Positions 34,292-46,627 of a stretch of DNA of 64,000 nt are shown in pieces. The stretch comes from Schistosoma haematobium (taxonomy: Eukaryota > Platyhelminthes > Trematoda > Strigeidida > Schistosomatidae). Location: assembly GCF_000699445.3 (NCBI RefSeq), contig NC_067195.1, forward strand, positions 9,538,287 through 9,602,286, written 5' to 3'. The position numbers and the translations under genes were made by a program. Positions within the stretch are counted from its first letter, which is position 1. Each line of letters starts with the position of its first letter. The notes below the pieces were generated by a model, which was not told the origin of the DNA, made no database searches, and was given only the letters and a program-made list of their open reading frames with translations.

Positions 34292-37200
34292 GTGAGTTTT
34301 ATTAATAGTTTATATTTAACAAAACAAAGCACGGATTAATAAATGTACATATAGTTTTGCAAAAGGGTGGTTTAATACGAGATAAAGGTATTCAAATAAA
34401 TGTATTACCCTTTCTGCAACTCTTCACTCTAACTTAAGTTTCTATATCAGTGTTGATCGAATTATTTGTAACTACTTCATAATAAGTGTAATTGAATTGA
34501 ATTGCTATTATCTTTGCAGTACAAATTTTCTTTCAAAGCTTTGTGAAGTATCTGATGAGAACGTTTATTTTAGTCGTTTCGTTCAGAAGTTGATTGATAT
34601 TTTATTTAGTGATAAAAATATTCACTCCTCTACTAATAAAGTACAGATGTAATTGTGATTAAAGGTCTTTACAACTAATTACTTTTCGTAATCACAAAGC
34701 ATTTGTTTGCTGCTGGAACTTCAAATAAGGAAGTCATGTGAAACAAGATGAAAAGATTCAAATTCATAGCATGTTTTATTTCTGTAATACGTTGCAAATG
34801 TAATTAAATTCAGAATTCGAATTTTTTTCAGTTTAAAAACACTATCACCTGCCACGTTTTTAAAACTGAAAAACCGAAGGTTCAATTATTTGAACTTTAC
34901 TTTATCTCTTTAGAATAACAATTAATATTGTTGAGTCTATACTGCCACTCTATGCAAATTGATTATGATACAGACAATTGTCAGTGGTATGAACATGTGC
35001 AGATCTGTTGAATCTAATAGAAAGCTTTTCAGACTTCATTCACGGCTTATTGTGTTTTGGACAAAGTATCTACTATTTCAACCAGCGTTAGTGTAGTTTT
35101 AAACTGGTCGAGTTTCTTATATTGTTTTTGCCAAAAACATTTAGTGGAAGATTCAATTAGTTCATATGAATTCCACCCCAAAAGTATGAATAAGTCCTAA
35201 ATAAACTCAATTCATACCATAAATTTTACATGTTTGTAAATTAAAAAAAACTTGATACTTAGGAGCATTGGGCTTTTGTAAGCACCCTGTTTTTGATCAA
35301 TAATTGTGACAGATATAAGTTATATTTATTTGTTCGAAAGCTGGGTGTGTAAAATTAAATTTGGCCTACTTAGTGATGAAAAATGCCGCTGTATTTATCA
35401 TGTGTAACTAAAAACTGAATTGTGTTTGATGGTCCTTTAATACTTTATTGAGCCTTCATTGTCAAGATTTAAACTTTGAGGAAGGGAAGGGTCAGTCCAG
35501 CAAATAAAAGTTTATTTTTGGCAATTAGGTATACGTAAAGTGCGCGATCGTGTTAACGATTAATATGTCTACTAAAAATATTAGTCTATAACTTCACAGA
35601 ACGGTGTTAAATAGCTAAACAAAATTGAAGTGTTATCATGCCATATATAGTTTCAAAATTCAGACAACAAAGACGAACTAGACGGTGACCTAACAGCTGA
35701 TAAAAAATGTTAGAATGAAAATGGTATTCTACTCGATGAATACCAAGAACAAAATAATTAAACCTTGTAATGGTGGCTAAATATTAGTCGCAAAATGTAG
35801 GTAATGGGGGAACAAATATGGCTGGAATAGAGGAAAAGCGATAGACTGTGGAAGACAGGCAACTAGATCAAGACAGCAATGAAATTAGAATGCAAAAATC
35901 CTGGTTTTAGAAACAAAGGTCAGGTTTGAATTGGTGGTAAGCTATAACTTCTAATGTACATTCCTTTTTCATTCGTATTTTTTTAAAGCTATTTTTATCA
36001 CTATACTAACAATTTTGAAGGATGATTCTAATAAATTGAAGTGCCCAATATTAACTAGGTTTTCGAGGGTTGAGCTTTTAATAGATTTTTTAGTCCTTCA
36101 GATAACCAGGGACACTGATATTTGTAGTGCAAACTTTATATGTCAGAGAAAGATATCTCCCTGATGTACCAGTAATCAACAATCATCAAGGTTGAATAAA
36201 CAGCAGATGGAAGAACTTGAGATTATTTTTTATCTTGATCAATGCGTTGGCAGCTAAGTGAAACAATATGCGTTCCGTCTTTCATTGCTGCTACTAATAC
36301 CACTATTTTACAAGCACGCTTAGTTCATACTGTTTTAAAAAATAATAAGTATTTTGAATTCACTCTTGCTGAGTTCGAATAAAAGGCTCACGAAACGTAT
36401 TTACGAGGTGAATGGTGGATAAGATGTTATACATACAAAGTTTTCCTTCCAGCTTTCTTAAAATCTTTCGAATATGGTCTTTTAAATGGTTACTTACAGT
36501 GGCTTAAAATAATGTCGGCTAGTAATCATGAGTAAAATTAGTAGTGCTAATTGAATAAAAGGTTCACATCATATTCAGTTGTTAAATTATTATAAGTAGT
36601 TTAGAAATAGTTGATTAAAATGTAGTTTGTTTTGTATATTTGAAGCTTCCAGGAAGCATTTTTGTCTCTGAATTGTTAAAAGACATCATATTAGATGTAG
36701 TTTTTGGATGGATCCCATTATCAAAACAAAATTAAAAGTTAAAACTTCATAAAATAAGAACAATTTTAAGGCACCGATTGATGTAAGCACGTTTGTGCTG
36801 TAAGCGAAAGTATACATGTGAGCATTACTGACAAATTTCGTGAACATAGATTACATTTTTGTGTTGCTTTACCGTATAATTCTATAAAATGAATTTAGTC
36901 GCTAAAGGTCTTTAAATATTAAACTGGAAGGAAGTATTCTTTCCCACAACTAAATTATTTTCTTTGCTTGACTCGAAAAGAGTCTGGCAAATTTATTTTG
37001 TTCCTAACTTTACAAGTGAAATATTGTATAACGTTATTGATTGTGAACATATAATGAAAACGATTTTATAAACAACGCACTAGTTGGTTAAACTCTGTCT
37101 TTCAGCTAAACATTTTTAATATCAAATAGTATTTTAGTTATACACTGGAAAAGTCATAAAAACAACATTGGTCGTAGTTGGAGACATTTTTATTGTAAAG

Positions 37201-37347
37201 CTTCTGGAGCTTTTTATCCATTAATTATATAGATTATCTAGTGATTTATACGGTGTTATAGTGAGAACTCCATATTGTGATTTATATTCTAGGCTCATTG
37301 TTTGATAAAATTTATGAAAATATAGAAATCTTATTTGTTTTTTCTAG

Positions 37348-37562
37348 GTTCAAAGCTACATGATGCAGTAGTTTATGAAGCCCTGCTAGATACTTCTGAA
37401 CTTCTTTTAAAATTTGTTGAAAAGTCTAGCTTTGCACAAAGATTCTGGTGTGGATCTCACAGAGCGTTCGATATGGAAGTGCGAAATGTAAACGGAAAAC
37501 TCGTTATGCATCTCCAACGGCCATTGAAGTGTTCAGCGGTTGTATGTTTTTGTTGTCCTTAT
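37348..37562 (+). CDS. Phospholipid scramblase, exon with Cys-rich motif
   Basis: Acceptor TTTTTTCTAG ends at 37347. The exon reads SKLHDAVVYEALLDTSELLL, then RFWCGSHRAFDMEVRNVNGK, then LQRPLKCSAVVCFCCPY, and ends before donor GTAAGT at 37563 in phase 0. It matches the scramblase segment 'CCGxxRPFxxxxxDNxGxEVIxLxRPLRC..CCxPCC'. The Cys cluster is the place where mammalian scramblases are palmitoylated; here it is CFCC. Confidence 0.85.
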
Positions 37563-38907
37563 GTAAGTTGATAAATCGTCTGCAAAACAAGTTAGAATTC
37601 ACCTTCTTGTTTTAAAATTTTGAGAACCGGTATTTTGTTGCTTAGTTATTCCACGCCCTACTTTTCGTAGCCTTAATTAAATCATTTTCCATGCCCGAAC
37701 GATTGAATGTCGTTTTATGCCATTTCATGAAGTAGTTTTCACCTGAGACATAACTAGTGGCCGTAAATGGTTTGAATTATGTATTTAAATAAAAATATGG
37801 CTTATGATATTAGGTCCGCCAAACATGTTTTTATACTCTTAGAATTTCATGAAGAGTTTGAAGTACGATGGATAAATGAAAATGAGTTCATGGGTTGGTA
37901 AAGTTTTAACTAAACTAAATAGACAGATTAAAATCAATTTTAAAGCCATAAATTGATCCATAGCTCGGTTTCACTAGACAACTACAGTAATGCAACTTAA
38001 ACAATATGAACCGGTTTGGTAATACTAAAAAGCTAGCTAGTTTGCCTGCCTATTAAAGTTATAGTGGAAAGATTGATTAGAAATGATCAATCTAAAAGTT
38101 ACTGAAGATAGAATATTTTCACCTTCACAAGTTTTCAACTCATTCCAAGGACAAGAATACTTTCATTGGAATACTGGTTAATTTGCCAACAGTTTGCACG
38201 AATCTCATTATTGTTATTACGAAGAGATGTTGACAACCACATTACTATAATAAGTGGATATCTAATAGAAGGTTTTACTTAAGAGTACAAAACGATGTTT
38301 CCGTAGTTTTCTTTCTTAGAGCTGAATTATTTTATTACCAGCTAGGAACTTTGGTGGGGAAAAATTACCCCATATGAGTGTGGGGCGATCACATGATATC
38401 CAGAATCCACTACTATAGTGACGTTTATCAGGTCATTAAATGGTCAAATGTATTTATGACTCAATCACGTATTCAGTCGATATCAGAGTCCCATCCATAA
38501 ATCTGCTGTTTTTCATCAGAAAAAATCATAATTACCGGGGTTTTGTTAAAACCTTTAATGTTTTGAAACTTATAAACTGTTATAATGAGAAAAACTGGCA
38601 GTCTTTTGGTTCTAGTGTTATAACTTACCTACAGATTGGTTGCCTAACTTTAAACTCTCTAAAAAATCAACTATGACTAAGGTTCGACAAGCATTTATTC
38701 AAATTAATTACTTTTTGTGGATTTTCAGGACTGAATTTAAAAAATATCCCGTAACAAATCTTCTTGCTGAACAAATTTTTCCATAAAACCTGTATCTACA
38801 TCAGAGCTAGCACTAAGGTTTATGTTCATAATTTGTTTTTGTTTGAAGCAAGACAATCACTAAAATGACTTGGTAGCCTGGAAGTTTACTCTCTTTGAAA
38901 CTACAAA

Positions 38908-38910
<3 letters not shown>

Positions 38911-38951
<41 letters not shown>

Positions 38952-38967
38952 AATCAATCTGAGATCT

Positions 38968-39005
<38 letters not shown>
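38911..39005. repeat. TA microsatellites, two runs
   Basis: Runs of (TA)n at 38911-38943 and 38970-39005 are separated by about 26 bases in the scramblase intron. Both are self-complementary. Confidence 0.95.
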
Positions 39006-39008
<3 letters not shown>

Positions 39009-39177
39009 AAATCACTTTCTAAGTGTATCTGCTGCTATGTATATTCTCGTTTCTGTTTATTTTAATGAACATTCACTCACAGTCCAAGCTTGTTAATTAT
39101 TTTTTGTTGTTTGGTTTTATTTGCAGTGTTTATATTTTCTACTGATATCATTCATTTATATATGTGTTTTAATTAAG

Positions 39178-39342
39178 GAAATGAAAGTTGAAGCTCCAGT
39201 AGGTGAACCAATGGGTAGTATTGTTCAAAATTATGGACGATTCGGTCATACATTTTACCTGAAAGATTGGAATGATAATATAAATTTAGATATAAAAGGT
39301 CCTTGGTTTTCTTATACCTGTTGTTTTGATCTTATTTTTAAG
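39178..39342 (+). CDS. Phospholipid scramblase, beta-barrel exon
   Basis: 55 codons: EMKVEAPVGEPMGSIVQNYG, then FYLKDWNDNINLDIKGPWFS, then CCFDLIFK, ending before donor GTGAGT at 39343. It matches human 'EIEIQAPPGxPIGYVxQxWHPCLPKFTIQN...ILKIxGPCxxCSCC.DVDFEV'. The acceptor at 39176-39177 (TTAATTAAG) is weak but places EMKV directly after the Cys motif as in other scramblases. The stronger acceptor at about 39126 (TTATTTGCAG) would add 17 hydrophobic residues in frame and may be an alternative. Confidence 0.85.
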
Positions 39343-39619
39343 GTGAGTATAAGTTCATAAAGATTATTATCACATGAATAATTAACTTGCAAATACTTGA
39401 TATAATCATTACATTATCGTAAATTGAACTTACAATTTTTAGTAAAAACAGATTAGTGAAAGTGAAAATCATGCTTTCAGGTTTTAAGTGGGTGTTTAGC
39501 TAAGTTCATCACGTAAGTTAAAAACTATGAAAATTCTACAACATCCAAAAATCCTCTAATAATAATGATAGTCATATGTCCAATAGTAACTAGTTTCAAG
39601 ATAAAGCTCTTATAATTGT

Positions 39620-39910
39620 GCTGAGATGCCATGATGGACGGAGTTGAACCATGTTCAGTATAAGACACTTATCTGCTTCGGACAATAGAAGATGATTGTG
39701 CAATATCGTGAATTTTTTGAAGTTAGACATGGACACCATTGGATGCCGTTTCAGTAGTTTAGAGGATAATCATTTACATGCAACACCGAAAATTATAAAT
39801 TTAATTTCTGCTTATGGGGTCGTGGACGCTCACTTCTGAGGAATCCCGTATCAGTATGAAGCGACTATCCAGTGCTACCTGGTATTCACTGTTGATCTAG
39901 TTAGTGAAGT
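39620..39910 (+). repeat. Decayed family B element
   Basis: Ends with GGTCGTGGACGCTCACTTCTGAGGAATCCCG...TATGAAGCG...CCAGTGCTACCTGG, recognisably the hammerhead part of family B with CTGAGGA kept but GAAA changed to GAAG and a damaged stem II. Confidence 0.55.
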
Positions 39911-39920
39911 CAATATAAAA

Positions 39921-40610
39921 TATTATAGAAAACCAAAGAATTAAACTGGATACACTTCTTTTACATGGTTCAAAAACTTGTCAAGGTTAGAAAGAGGTTC
40001 AGAGGTTTTGAAATAGTAATGCATACGGTACAGGAAATCATCTATATAACTTCATACTAGTAGGCCTCTGGAGCTGTGATAAGGTAGCAATAACTCTTTC
40101 AGTCTCGACCACATAGCTTCAATATTGTTTGTTTGCACTCCTGTCCTTGTGTCCACAAAATGTTGCTTAAGGATAACGACACGATGCACATAACCAAGTC
40201 TATGAAAGCATCTGTGCGCTCTGCAGTCGTCCGCATATAGTGTAATACCCGGCTGAAGCCATTGTTACTGGTGCTTTTATTATCCAGTTCGTAACAATTG
40301 TCATGATTTGTCTTATTCTCAATTTGGAGTGAGCGAAAAATTCTATTCTAGCAGACTTCTTCCTTCAACACATATTACATCGAAAGACTACATCATCACG
40401 GTAGTCTGCACAAAGTTCACAAGTCATTTGATTACCATAATCACAAATAAAAGAAGTTCTTAGTAGTCCCATTTACTGTAATCGCTCAATTATCACGTTT
40501 CCTGTGAACCGATCGTACGTGAGCATCAGGTACTGAAACTGGTATTGTGACCTTGAAATCCTCCAAACGTTTGTGATTGGTTCGTCCATAATTTATAGTC
40601 TCGTCGAATC
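39921..40610 (-). mobile_element. Merlin transposase remnant, internally deleted
   Basis: It matches the longer Merlin copy at 42.15-43.16 kb at both ends (39921-40260 against 42151-42480, 40260-40605 against about 42800-43155) and lacks the middle of about 320 bp, including the first catalytic-motif region. No long open frame remains. It sits in the scramblase intron in antisense orientation. Confidence 0.7.
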
Positions 40611-40879
40611 TTTTGAAAATGAAGTTTCTTTTGAAATGAGTGTGACCTACGATGAATAAAATATCATACAATTAAACCAAATATTCTCATTTTTGACGGG
40701 AATCCGTCACCACAATGAAAAATGATAATGAATTAAAAATAAACAACCGTTTACAAACAATGGTACGTGGTGTTAAACTAATACTTATAATTTGATAGGA
40801 ATACTTTAGATTTTAGTGGCTCTAAATCTGACTCCATTTGGATCGTTTACTGCTTGTTATTGAAATATTTACATGTCGC

Positions 40880-42130
40880 CAAACCTCGTACATAATCACC
40901 GAATTAACTCGCGTTAGCGAATAATGGTATTAAATAAGTCAACTACGAGAATGAATTTCGAATACATACATTTTGTATAATCGTTGATCCAGACAGAAGA
41001 TCGGAGAAGCGAAGGAAATAGAGCGAAGCGAAATGACGCGAGGTGGAGAAAGCATGTAAGCCAACTCGATTTGACCAAGAGTGAATCGATATTTATAGTC
41101 AGACAAATATAAGTTACAGTCATGCGATGAGTAAGATAAGAAATGCACATACATACTCTTACATAAAAACAATCAAGGTTGACGATCAAATAATTGACAA
41201 GGTCAAAATGTGACTCAAGAAGAATGAATGAATTAGCCTGTCCGTAAGCTAGAATAAGCTATGTGGGCTCGCATAGCGCTACAAGATTCACATTCATTTA
41301 AAATTGTTTTCCGCACCATGTGAATGGCTAGTTCTTAACGTACTTGTTTTTCTTTATTGAATTACATATTTTAGCACACTAAGTTATTATCGTAAATCAA
41401 ACTAATTGTAGCTAAAACTGTTAAAATGGTGTCACATTTCGGTATGTAGCTTTGGTGTGCCCTCTTTACGAAGGTGTTTACATACATTATTAAGTGTGTT
41501 TTTCATTCAAATGATTTGAAATCCTTTAACTGATATTTATACCGGAACGAAACATATATGTATATATATTTGTAACTGATACCATTATAAGTGACGTTTA
41601 AATTGAAACTTCAGCAATCACTAGTTCTCTAAATCTTTCATGTATGCTTTACTGATCAACTTCTGACTTACATGAAATCTAGGTCAAACATGTCTTCTTA
41701 TTATTCGCATAAAATCACATAACATCAAGGTGTTGCACGATGTTGATAATGGTAATGGACTAGTGATCAAATGGTTTGACTTTCAACTCATAAATATCAG
41801 GTACATATGCTACTCCTCCTTCTCCTATATCGGTTTTAACACCTGATTAGTATCACTAACCATTATACAAACTATGTGACTAAAACTGAAATGTATAAAT
41901 TTATAGTTTACATATGATGTAATCATATATTACTGATCACATTCTAATATTCTCAATTGAATTTAATCAGCACTGTGTGCTAAACACTAGACTGATACGT
42001 TACTAGCTACTAACTTATTAATCAGTGTACATATTTACAACCAGAATGTATATCCTCGGCGAGACTCTATTTATAGACGACCTTTGAACGAATATTAAGT
42101 GACCTTGATAATTATTAGCCAACCAGAAGA
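40880..42130. other. Intronic sequence with a dispersed repeat
   Basis: No coding exon. A stretch near 42050-42125 (GAGACTCTATTTATAGACGA, ACCTTTGAACGA) is similar to 62197-62285, so an unnamed dispersed repeat is present at both places. The open frames at 40914-41189 show no domain. Confidence 0.45.
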
Positions 42131-42150
42131 CAGCTGGTATGAAGTAAAAG

Positions 42151-43160
42151 CATTATAAAAAACTAAAAAATTAAAGTGGATATTCTTCTTTTACATGATT
42201 CAAAAACTTATTAAGGTTTGAAAGAGGTTCAGAGGTTCTAAAATCGTAGTGCATACGGTAGAGGAACTCATCCATATGGCTCCATAATAGTCGACCTCTG
42301 GAGCCGTGATAGGGTCTTAAAAACTCCTTTAGCTTGAACCACATAGCCTTAATAATATTAGTGTGAACTCTTGTGGTAGGGTCGACAAAATGGCGCTTGT
42401 ACACAACGACATGATGCACATACCCAAGTCTATGTAGGCATCTATACGTTCTTCAATCATCTGTATATATCGTAGTGCTCGGCTGCGCGTATTCCTGTAT
42501 AATTGGTATTATTGTGGTTGCTTGCCGGTTTCTGACCCTTTGAAAATATCCCTTTTGCGTTGATCTGTCATAAATTCCAAGTACATGTGAGGTATCTTTA
42601 CGGAGGTGCTACTTATCCAGTCTTCCTTAATATGACGTCCCAAGTTATATTTTCGCTTTCGTACTACTGTTTTATCTATTTTAAAAATACTCCCAACTCC
42701 TCCGAACGACCGTGTAAACGTATCATTTTGATCGCACATATACCCCTGCAATACTCATACCATTGCACAGCTGAAGTCTCAGTAACGTCTCCAAATGATG
42801 AAACCAGTGTTACTGGTGCTTTTATTATCCAATTCGCGACAATCATCATGATTTGTTTCAGTCTCAATCGCGATCGAGCGAAGAAAGTACCCGTTCGAGC
42901 AGACTTCTTTCTCCAACGTGAAGAAAATCGAAATACAATGTCATCACGATACTCTGAACACGGTAATGCAGTCATTTGATTACCACAGTCACAAATAAAG
43001 GAACTTCTTAGTAGTTCCATCTGTTGAAGTTGCTCAATAATCACGTCATCTTTAAAATCCGCTGTAAACTGGTCGTACGTGAGCATCAGGTACTGAAATC
43101 GGCGCTGTGACCTCGAAATCCCTTAAACGCTTCTGATTGTCCCGTCTATAAATTAGAGTA
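42151..43160 (-). pseudogene. Merlin (IS1016/ISXO2-like) transposase remnant
   Basis: Cut-and-paste DDE transposase. On the minus strand the N-terminal zinc-binding-like part reads FICDCGNQMTALPCSEYRDD (about 43020-42960). The first catalytic region reads KIDKTVVRKRKYNLGRHIKE (compare 'IDExxxxKRKYNRGR'). The C-terminal part reads YKRHFVDPTTRVHTN, IIKAMWFKLKEFLR, MDEFLYRMHY, the classical 'xFVDPxTGxHTQxIExxWxxLKxxLR...LDEFxWR' block. Frameshifts separate these, and the codon after the first Asp is Lys where Glu is usual, so it is inactive. Merlin elements are known from schistosomes. Confidence 0.85.
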
Positions 43161-43264
43161 TTGCCCTTATTTTTACCCAGAAAAAGGTTGTTTCTTCGTA
43201 GATTTGACGAATATCAAGTTTAATTTTACCACATATTAGGGAGTAAATCCCCTTCAATTTGTTT

Positions 43265-43445
43265 TCTCATTATTCATTGATCACTGGGTGGTGATCAATG
43301 TCATGTATGTCGGGTCCTCCTTAGTGCAGATCGAATCTTATCGACCAAGTTGCAATGTGGCCACCAGTCTAGGTGACTCGACATTGCGTGCACTATGTTG
43401 AGACTAGTGTCAATATTACAACTCGCTCAATAGAATCTGATTGCT
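43265..43445. repeat. Dispersed repeat, unclassified
   Basis: Segments here (GATCACTGGGTGGTGATCAA, ACCAAGTTGCAATGTGGC, GTGACTCGACATTGCGTGCA, CTATGTTGAG) recur in diverged form at 47115-47260 and, less clearly, 59760-59850, in the same order. It is not assigned to a known family. Confidence 0.5.
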
Positions 43446-44169
43446 TTTAAAGGACTAGACAAACTAGATAATGGTTACCATTCAGTTATCAATTCATCAA
43501 AAACACGACACTGCTAAAATTCATGTTGATGATAATGTGTTAGATTATCTGGAACATTCGGCAAGAAGCTCTAGAAGTGAGTTTTATTTGTTAAAATGAT
43601 ATGTTTTCAGTCTTCTGCGAACTGATATTCAGTGAAATTTCTGGTTATCCCATTCGATGATGCTGATTCAAATACCAAGAGAAATACGTCAACTATTATG
43701 AAACGCTGGTAAATCAGGGTTTTCTATCAATTGTACACAATTATCTAATACTGTAAATAGAACTTCCGAAAATGGTGTCATTAAGATTAGTAGGTGAATT
43801 TCAACTTGCTTGAAAGAATTTGATCAGTACGGAAAAACAACAACATACTACTCACTATATAAAAGTAAACAATCACCTACTGTAAACGTTAAGTTATGTA
43901 CAGGTTGGTAGGATGATATTAACGCATTTTTCTTTTTACGGTTCAACTTAAATGCCATGTTTTTATTAGTCTTGTAATTTTGTAAAGATGCCTAATCTTT
44001 GTAATATTTAAATACAAATACATAATTAATGAACAAAATGAAAATGTTATTTAATAACTTACGATAGATACGTTTTACACTTACAATGATCAACAAAAAA
44101 TCCCCAGCCATTTGATGATATTTATTATTTCTTAACATAGGAATGGTGAGATACTATTGATTAATTTTA

Positions 44170-44440
44170 GATTGAGGTCATGAATAGATCAATGTTAGGT
44201 CACTATAATAAACCTGGAAACATTGGACGGCTGTTTCATCCTAGCTTGAGACTCCTCAGCAGTGCGCATCCACGGTCCCATACCAAAGGGACTCGGACCC
44301 AGAACCTTCTATTTCGCGCGCAATCACTTAACCTTTAACCTCCAGCGGTGTTACCGTCTAACTTCAACCAATCTATCCAGTGCTTTTAGTTTTTCAATGA
44401 TGGTCTAACATTGATCGATTCATGATATCAATCAAAAACT
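44170..44440 (-). repeat. Family B foldback element with antisense hammerhead core
   Basis: Minus strand: a tRNA-like region then, at 44222-44266, CACTG-CTGAGGA-stem II-GAAAC-AGCCGTC, i.e. a complete hammerhead core, with a stem II of AGTCT/AGGAT type. The plus-strand tail from about 44375 (ATCCAGTGCTTTTAGTTTTTCAATGATGGTCTA) is the other arm, shortened. Confidence 0.7.
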
Positions 44441-44569
44441 TAACAATCTTCATAATCTCATACTTATGATTCGTTCTAGAGAAACAACAATGCTATCTAG
44501 ACATTTTATAACTTAAATAGTACAACGTTTTCAACCATGAATAATCTTTTAACCATTGATTTTATCATC

Positions 44570-45150
44570 AGAATGAGTTTTGTGGAGATTTTAGGAAATT
44601 TCACAGGTTGAAATCATGAGTCGACTGAAGCTAGACCACCATGGAAACCTGGAAGCACTGGACGGCCGTTTCGTCCTATTGTGGGACTTCTCAGCAGTGC
44701 GCATCCACGATCCCGCAACCCGTGGGATTCGAACTCAGGACCTACTGGCTTCGCACGCGAGCACGTAACCATTAGACCACTGAGATGGACAGCATCCAAC
44801 GGTGTTAATGTCTAACTTCAACCAATCCACGAAGTTGCGCCACCGAACGCCATTTTCTCCAGTGAGCTGATATCTCACAACAGACCTGGTTGAACTCCAC
44901 TGGTGACGGCTTCTCACTAGAACTCCAGGAGGTTCTCCTGAAGTCAGTCACTCGCGCGCGAAGCCAGTAGGTCCTGGGTTCGAATCCCACGGGTTGCGGG
45001 ATCGTGGATGCTCACTGCTGAGGAGTTCCACAACAGGACGAAACGGCCGTCCAGTGCTTCCAGGTTTTCCATGGTGGTCTAGCTTCAACTGACTCATGAT
45101 TTCAACCTGTGAAATTTCCTAAAATCTCCACAAAACTCATTCTGATAATT
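44570..45150. repeat. Family B foldback element, both arms with hammerhead-like cores
   Basis: Arms of about 190 bp, 44570-44760 and 44955-45150, are inverted copies of each other (outer sequence AGAATGAGTTTTGTGGAGAT). Each arm contains a tRNA box B-like GGGTTCGAATCCC or its reverse complement, and a hammerhead-like core: plus strand 45011-45057 (CTGAGGA, GAAAC, GTC cleavage triplet), minus strand 44655-44700 (CTGAGAA, with a changed G8). The centre of about 190 bp is non-coding. Confidence 0.85.
45011..45057 (+). ncRNA. Predicted minimal hammerhead ribozyme, family B
   Basis: Stem I CACTG/CAGTG; core CTGAGGA (fits CUGANGA with N7=G); stem II GTTC...GGAC closed by a G-T wobble; GAAA; very short palindromic stem III ACGGCCGT; cleavage triplet GTC before CAGTG. 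Same architecture as the SM-alpha hammerhead, which also has a minimal stem III. Activity not shown. Confidence 0.6.
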
Positions 45151-45544
45151 GATTTTATAACATGTCTAGACTGATATACAAAAATGAAAACAGTTTTCAT
45201 CAAAATCTACGAATAATAATATTCGATCAATCAACTAGGTAGTTGATTTTTTGCTTCTTAGTTCAATAGTAAAAATGTTAATTAATAAACAGCTGTTATA
45301 ATTAATTTTATTAAGTAATTAAAAGTATGTAACAATGGATGCAATAAATATAGATTTTGTGCTAACCGGCACTTACCGTTAAGATCTAATTTACTATGTT
45401 ATAAAAATCAATATTGATTAATTGATAGAATTTGATTAGAAACAAAAATAAGATAATTTTCCATTGACTACTATTAATGGTAAATTAAGAAATTGAATGG
45501 AACAACTTGAAATTGTTAGTAAAATATAACTAAGGTTAAATTCA

Positions 45545-46040
45545 CTTGGTATTGTTTGTTTAAATCTTTCCGTTGATGTTTAAGACTGCGATGGATCAGT
45601 TTCTTATTGGTATATGTGCATCCTGTGAAGATTGTCTAGATATTGCCTTAATTCACAAGCATTCTAAGCAAAGATAGATAGCGGTTAGAAGTGGAATGGA
45701 AAACGCGCGTTTCGTGTCATTTGAGACTCATCAGCTGGATGTATCTGTATCTCAGAGTTGAAATTCACTCTGGAACTCGAACCCAGTCCTGAACATCAAT
45801 AGGAAGATTCAAGTAGGCAATATCAAGTGAATTTAAATTTCAACCCATTGCACAAGCGAGTGGCTATCAGAAATAGGCAGCTAAGTGGATAACGTGATGG
45901 CGTTTCGAGCGGACTGTACTGGGTTTGAGTACCAGAGTGAACATCAACTCTGAGGTATATGTACATCCAGCTGATGAGTCCAGAATAGGAAAAAACGCGC
46001 ATCCTGGATTCCACTGCTAGCCACTATCCATCTTTTCATA
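45545..46040. repeat. SM-alpha-like element (family A) with two inverted hammerhead motifs
   Basis: A 5' part of about 130 bp is followed by an inverted-terminal structure, GATAGATAGCGGTTAGAAGT at 45673 and its mirror CTAGCCACTATCCATC at 46017. A tRNA-like pol III box A (CAGCTAAGTGG, 45878-45888) and box B-like GGTTTGAGTACC (45922-45933) lie inside. The plus-strand hammerhead (45967-46008) keeps CTGATGA but has GGAAAAAAC in place of GGACGAAAC. The minus-strand motif (45703-45745) keeps CTGATGA and GAAAC. Confidence 0.8.
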
Positions 46041-46159
46041 ATTAAGATTATTATAATTATTATTTGTTAACTACTGTTATTATAAGATATTGTGAAGATT
46101 ATTGAATTTAAATTTTACGTGATGGGCTGACTTTGGCTAGGTAGCCAATAACCCTAGTA

Positions 46160-46300
46160 GATAACTCAATGGCTTCAAAGTTGAACGTTTGCCATAAGGT
46201 TTAAAAGTTGTACGTTTAATTATTAGTATGATCTTGGTTGCATATTACTGAGAAGTTCCATAATAGCATCAAACAACTATCCAGAGATTTGTAGTTATTT
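46160..46300 (+). repeat. Decayed family B fragment
   Basis: CTGAGAAGTTCCATAATAG...CAAACAACTATCCAGAG near 46249-46290 is recognisable as a decayed hammerhead region, with tRNA-like sequence before it. Confidence 0.45.
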
Positions 46301-46627
46301 AATCAAAATCATTCTATGATATGAAACCCTTCAGTTTATCAATCAAACCAAAATAGAATGTAAATTAACATAACATCAAAGCATAAAATATGTTATGTTG
46401 TAATTTTATTGAAAATATACAACTTTGTCAATTCAAGTCAATCAGCATTACTTTTTCAAGTTTAATTTAACTATCAAATCAAGAAAAAAGAATTTCATTG
46501 TAATAAGTTTTATTTTGAGAACAGAAAAAAATTCACACTAACATTTTAATTAACTATACCGATGAAATGAGTTACAAGTTCTGGATTCTGTTGAAAGTCA
46601 ACATATCAAGAAACATACTTATGGAGA

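Noticed and set aside
40914..41189. 91-codon minus-strand ORF with hydrophobic stretches
   Set aside because: No family resemblance, and poly-pyrimidine-rich intronic sequence can give such peptides; not supported as a gene.
44614..44990. Small ORFs on the minus strand (such as MDAVHLSGLMVTCSRAKPVG)
   Set aside because: They are translations of the family B repeat, recur on either strand in other copies, and have no domain.
45878..45935. tRNA gene in the 45.5-kb element
   Set aside because: Pol III boxes belong to the SM-alpha-like repeat; box B is changed (GGTTTGAGTACC) and the element as a whole is repetitive.
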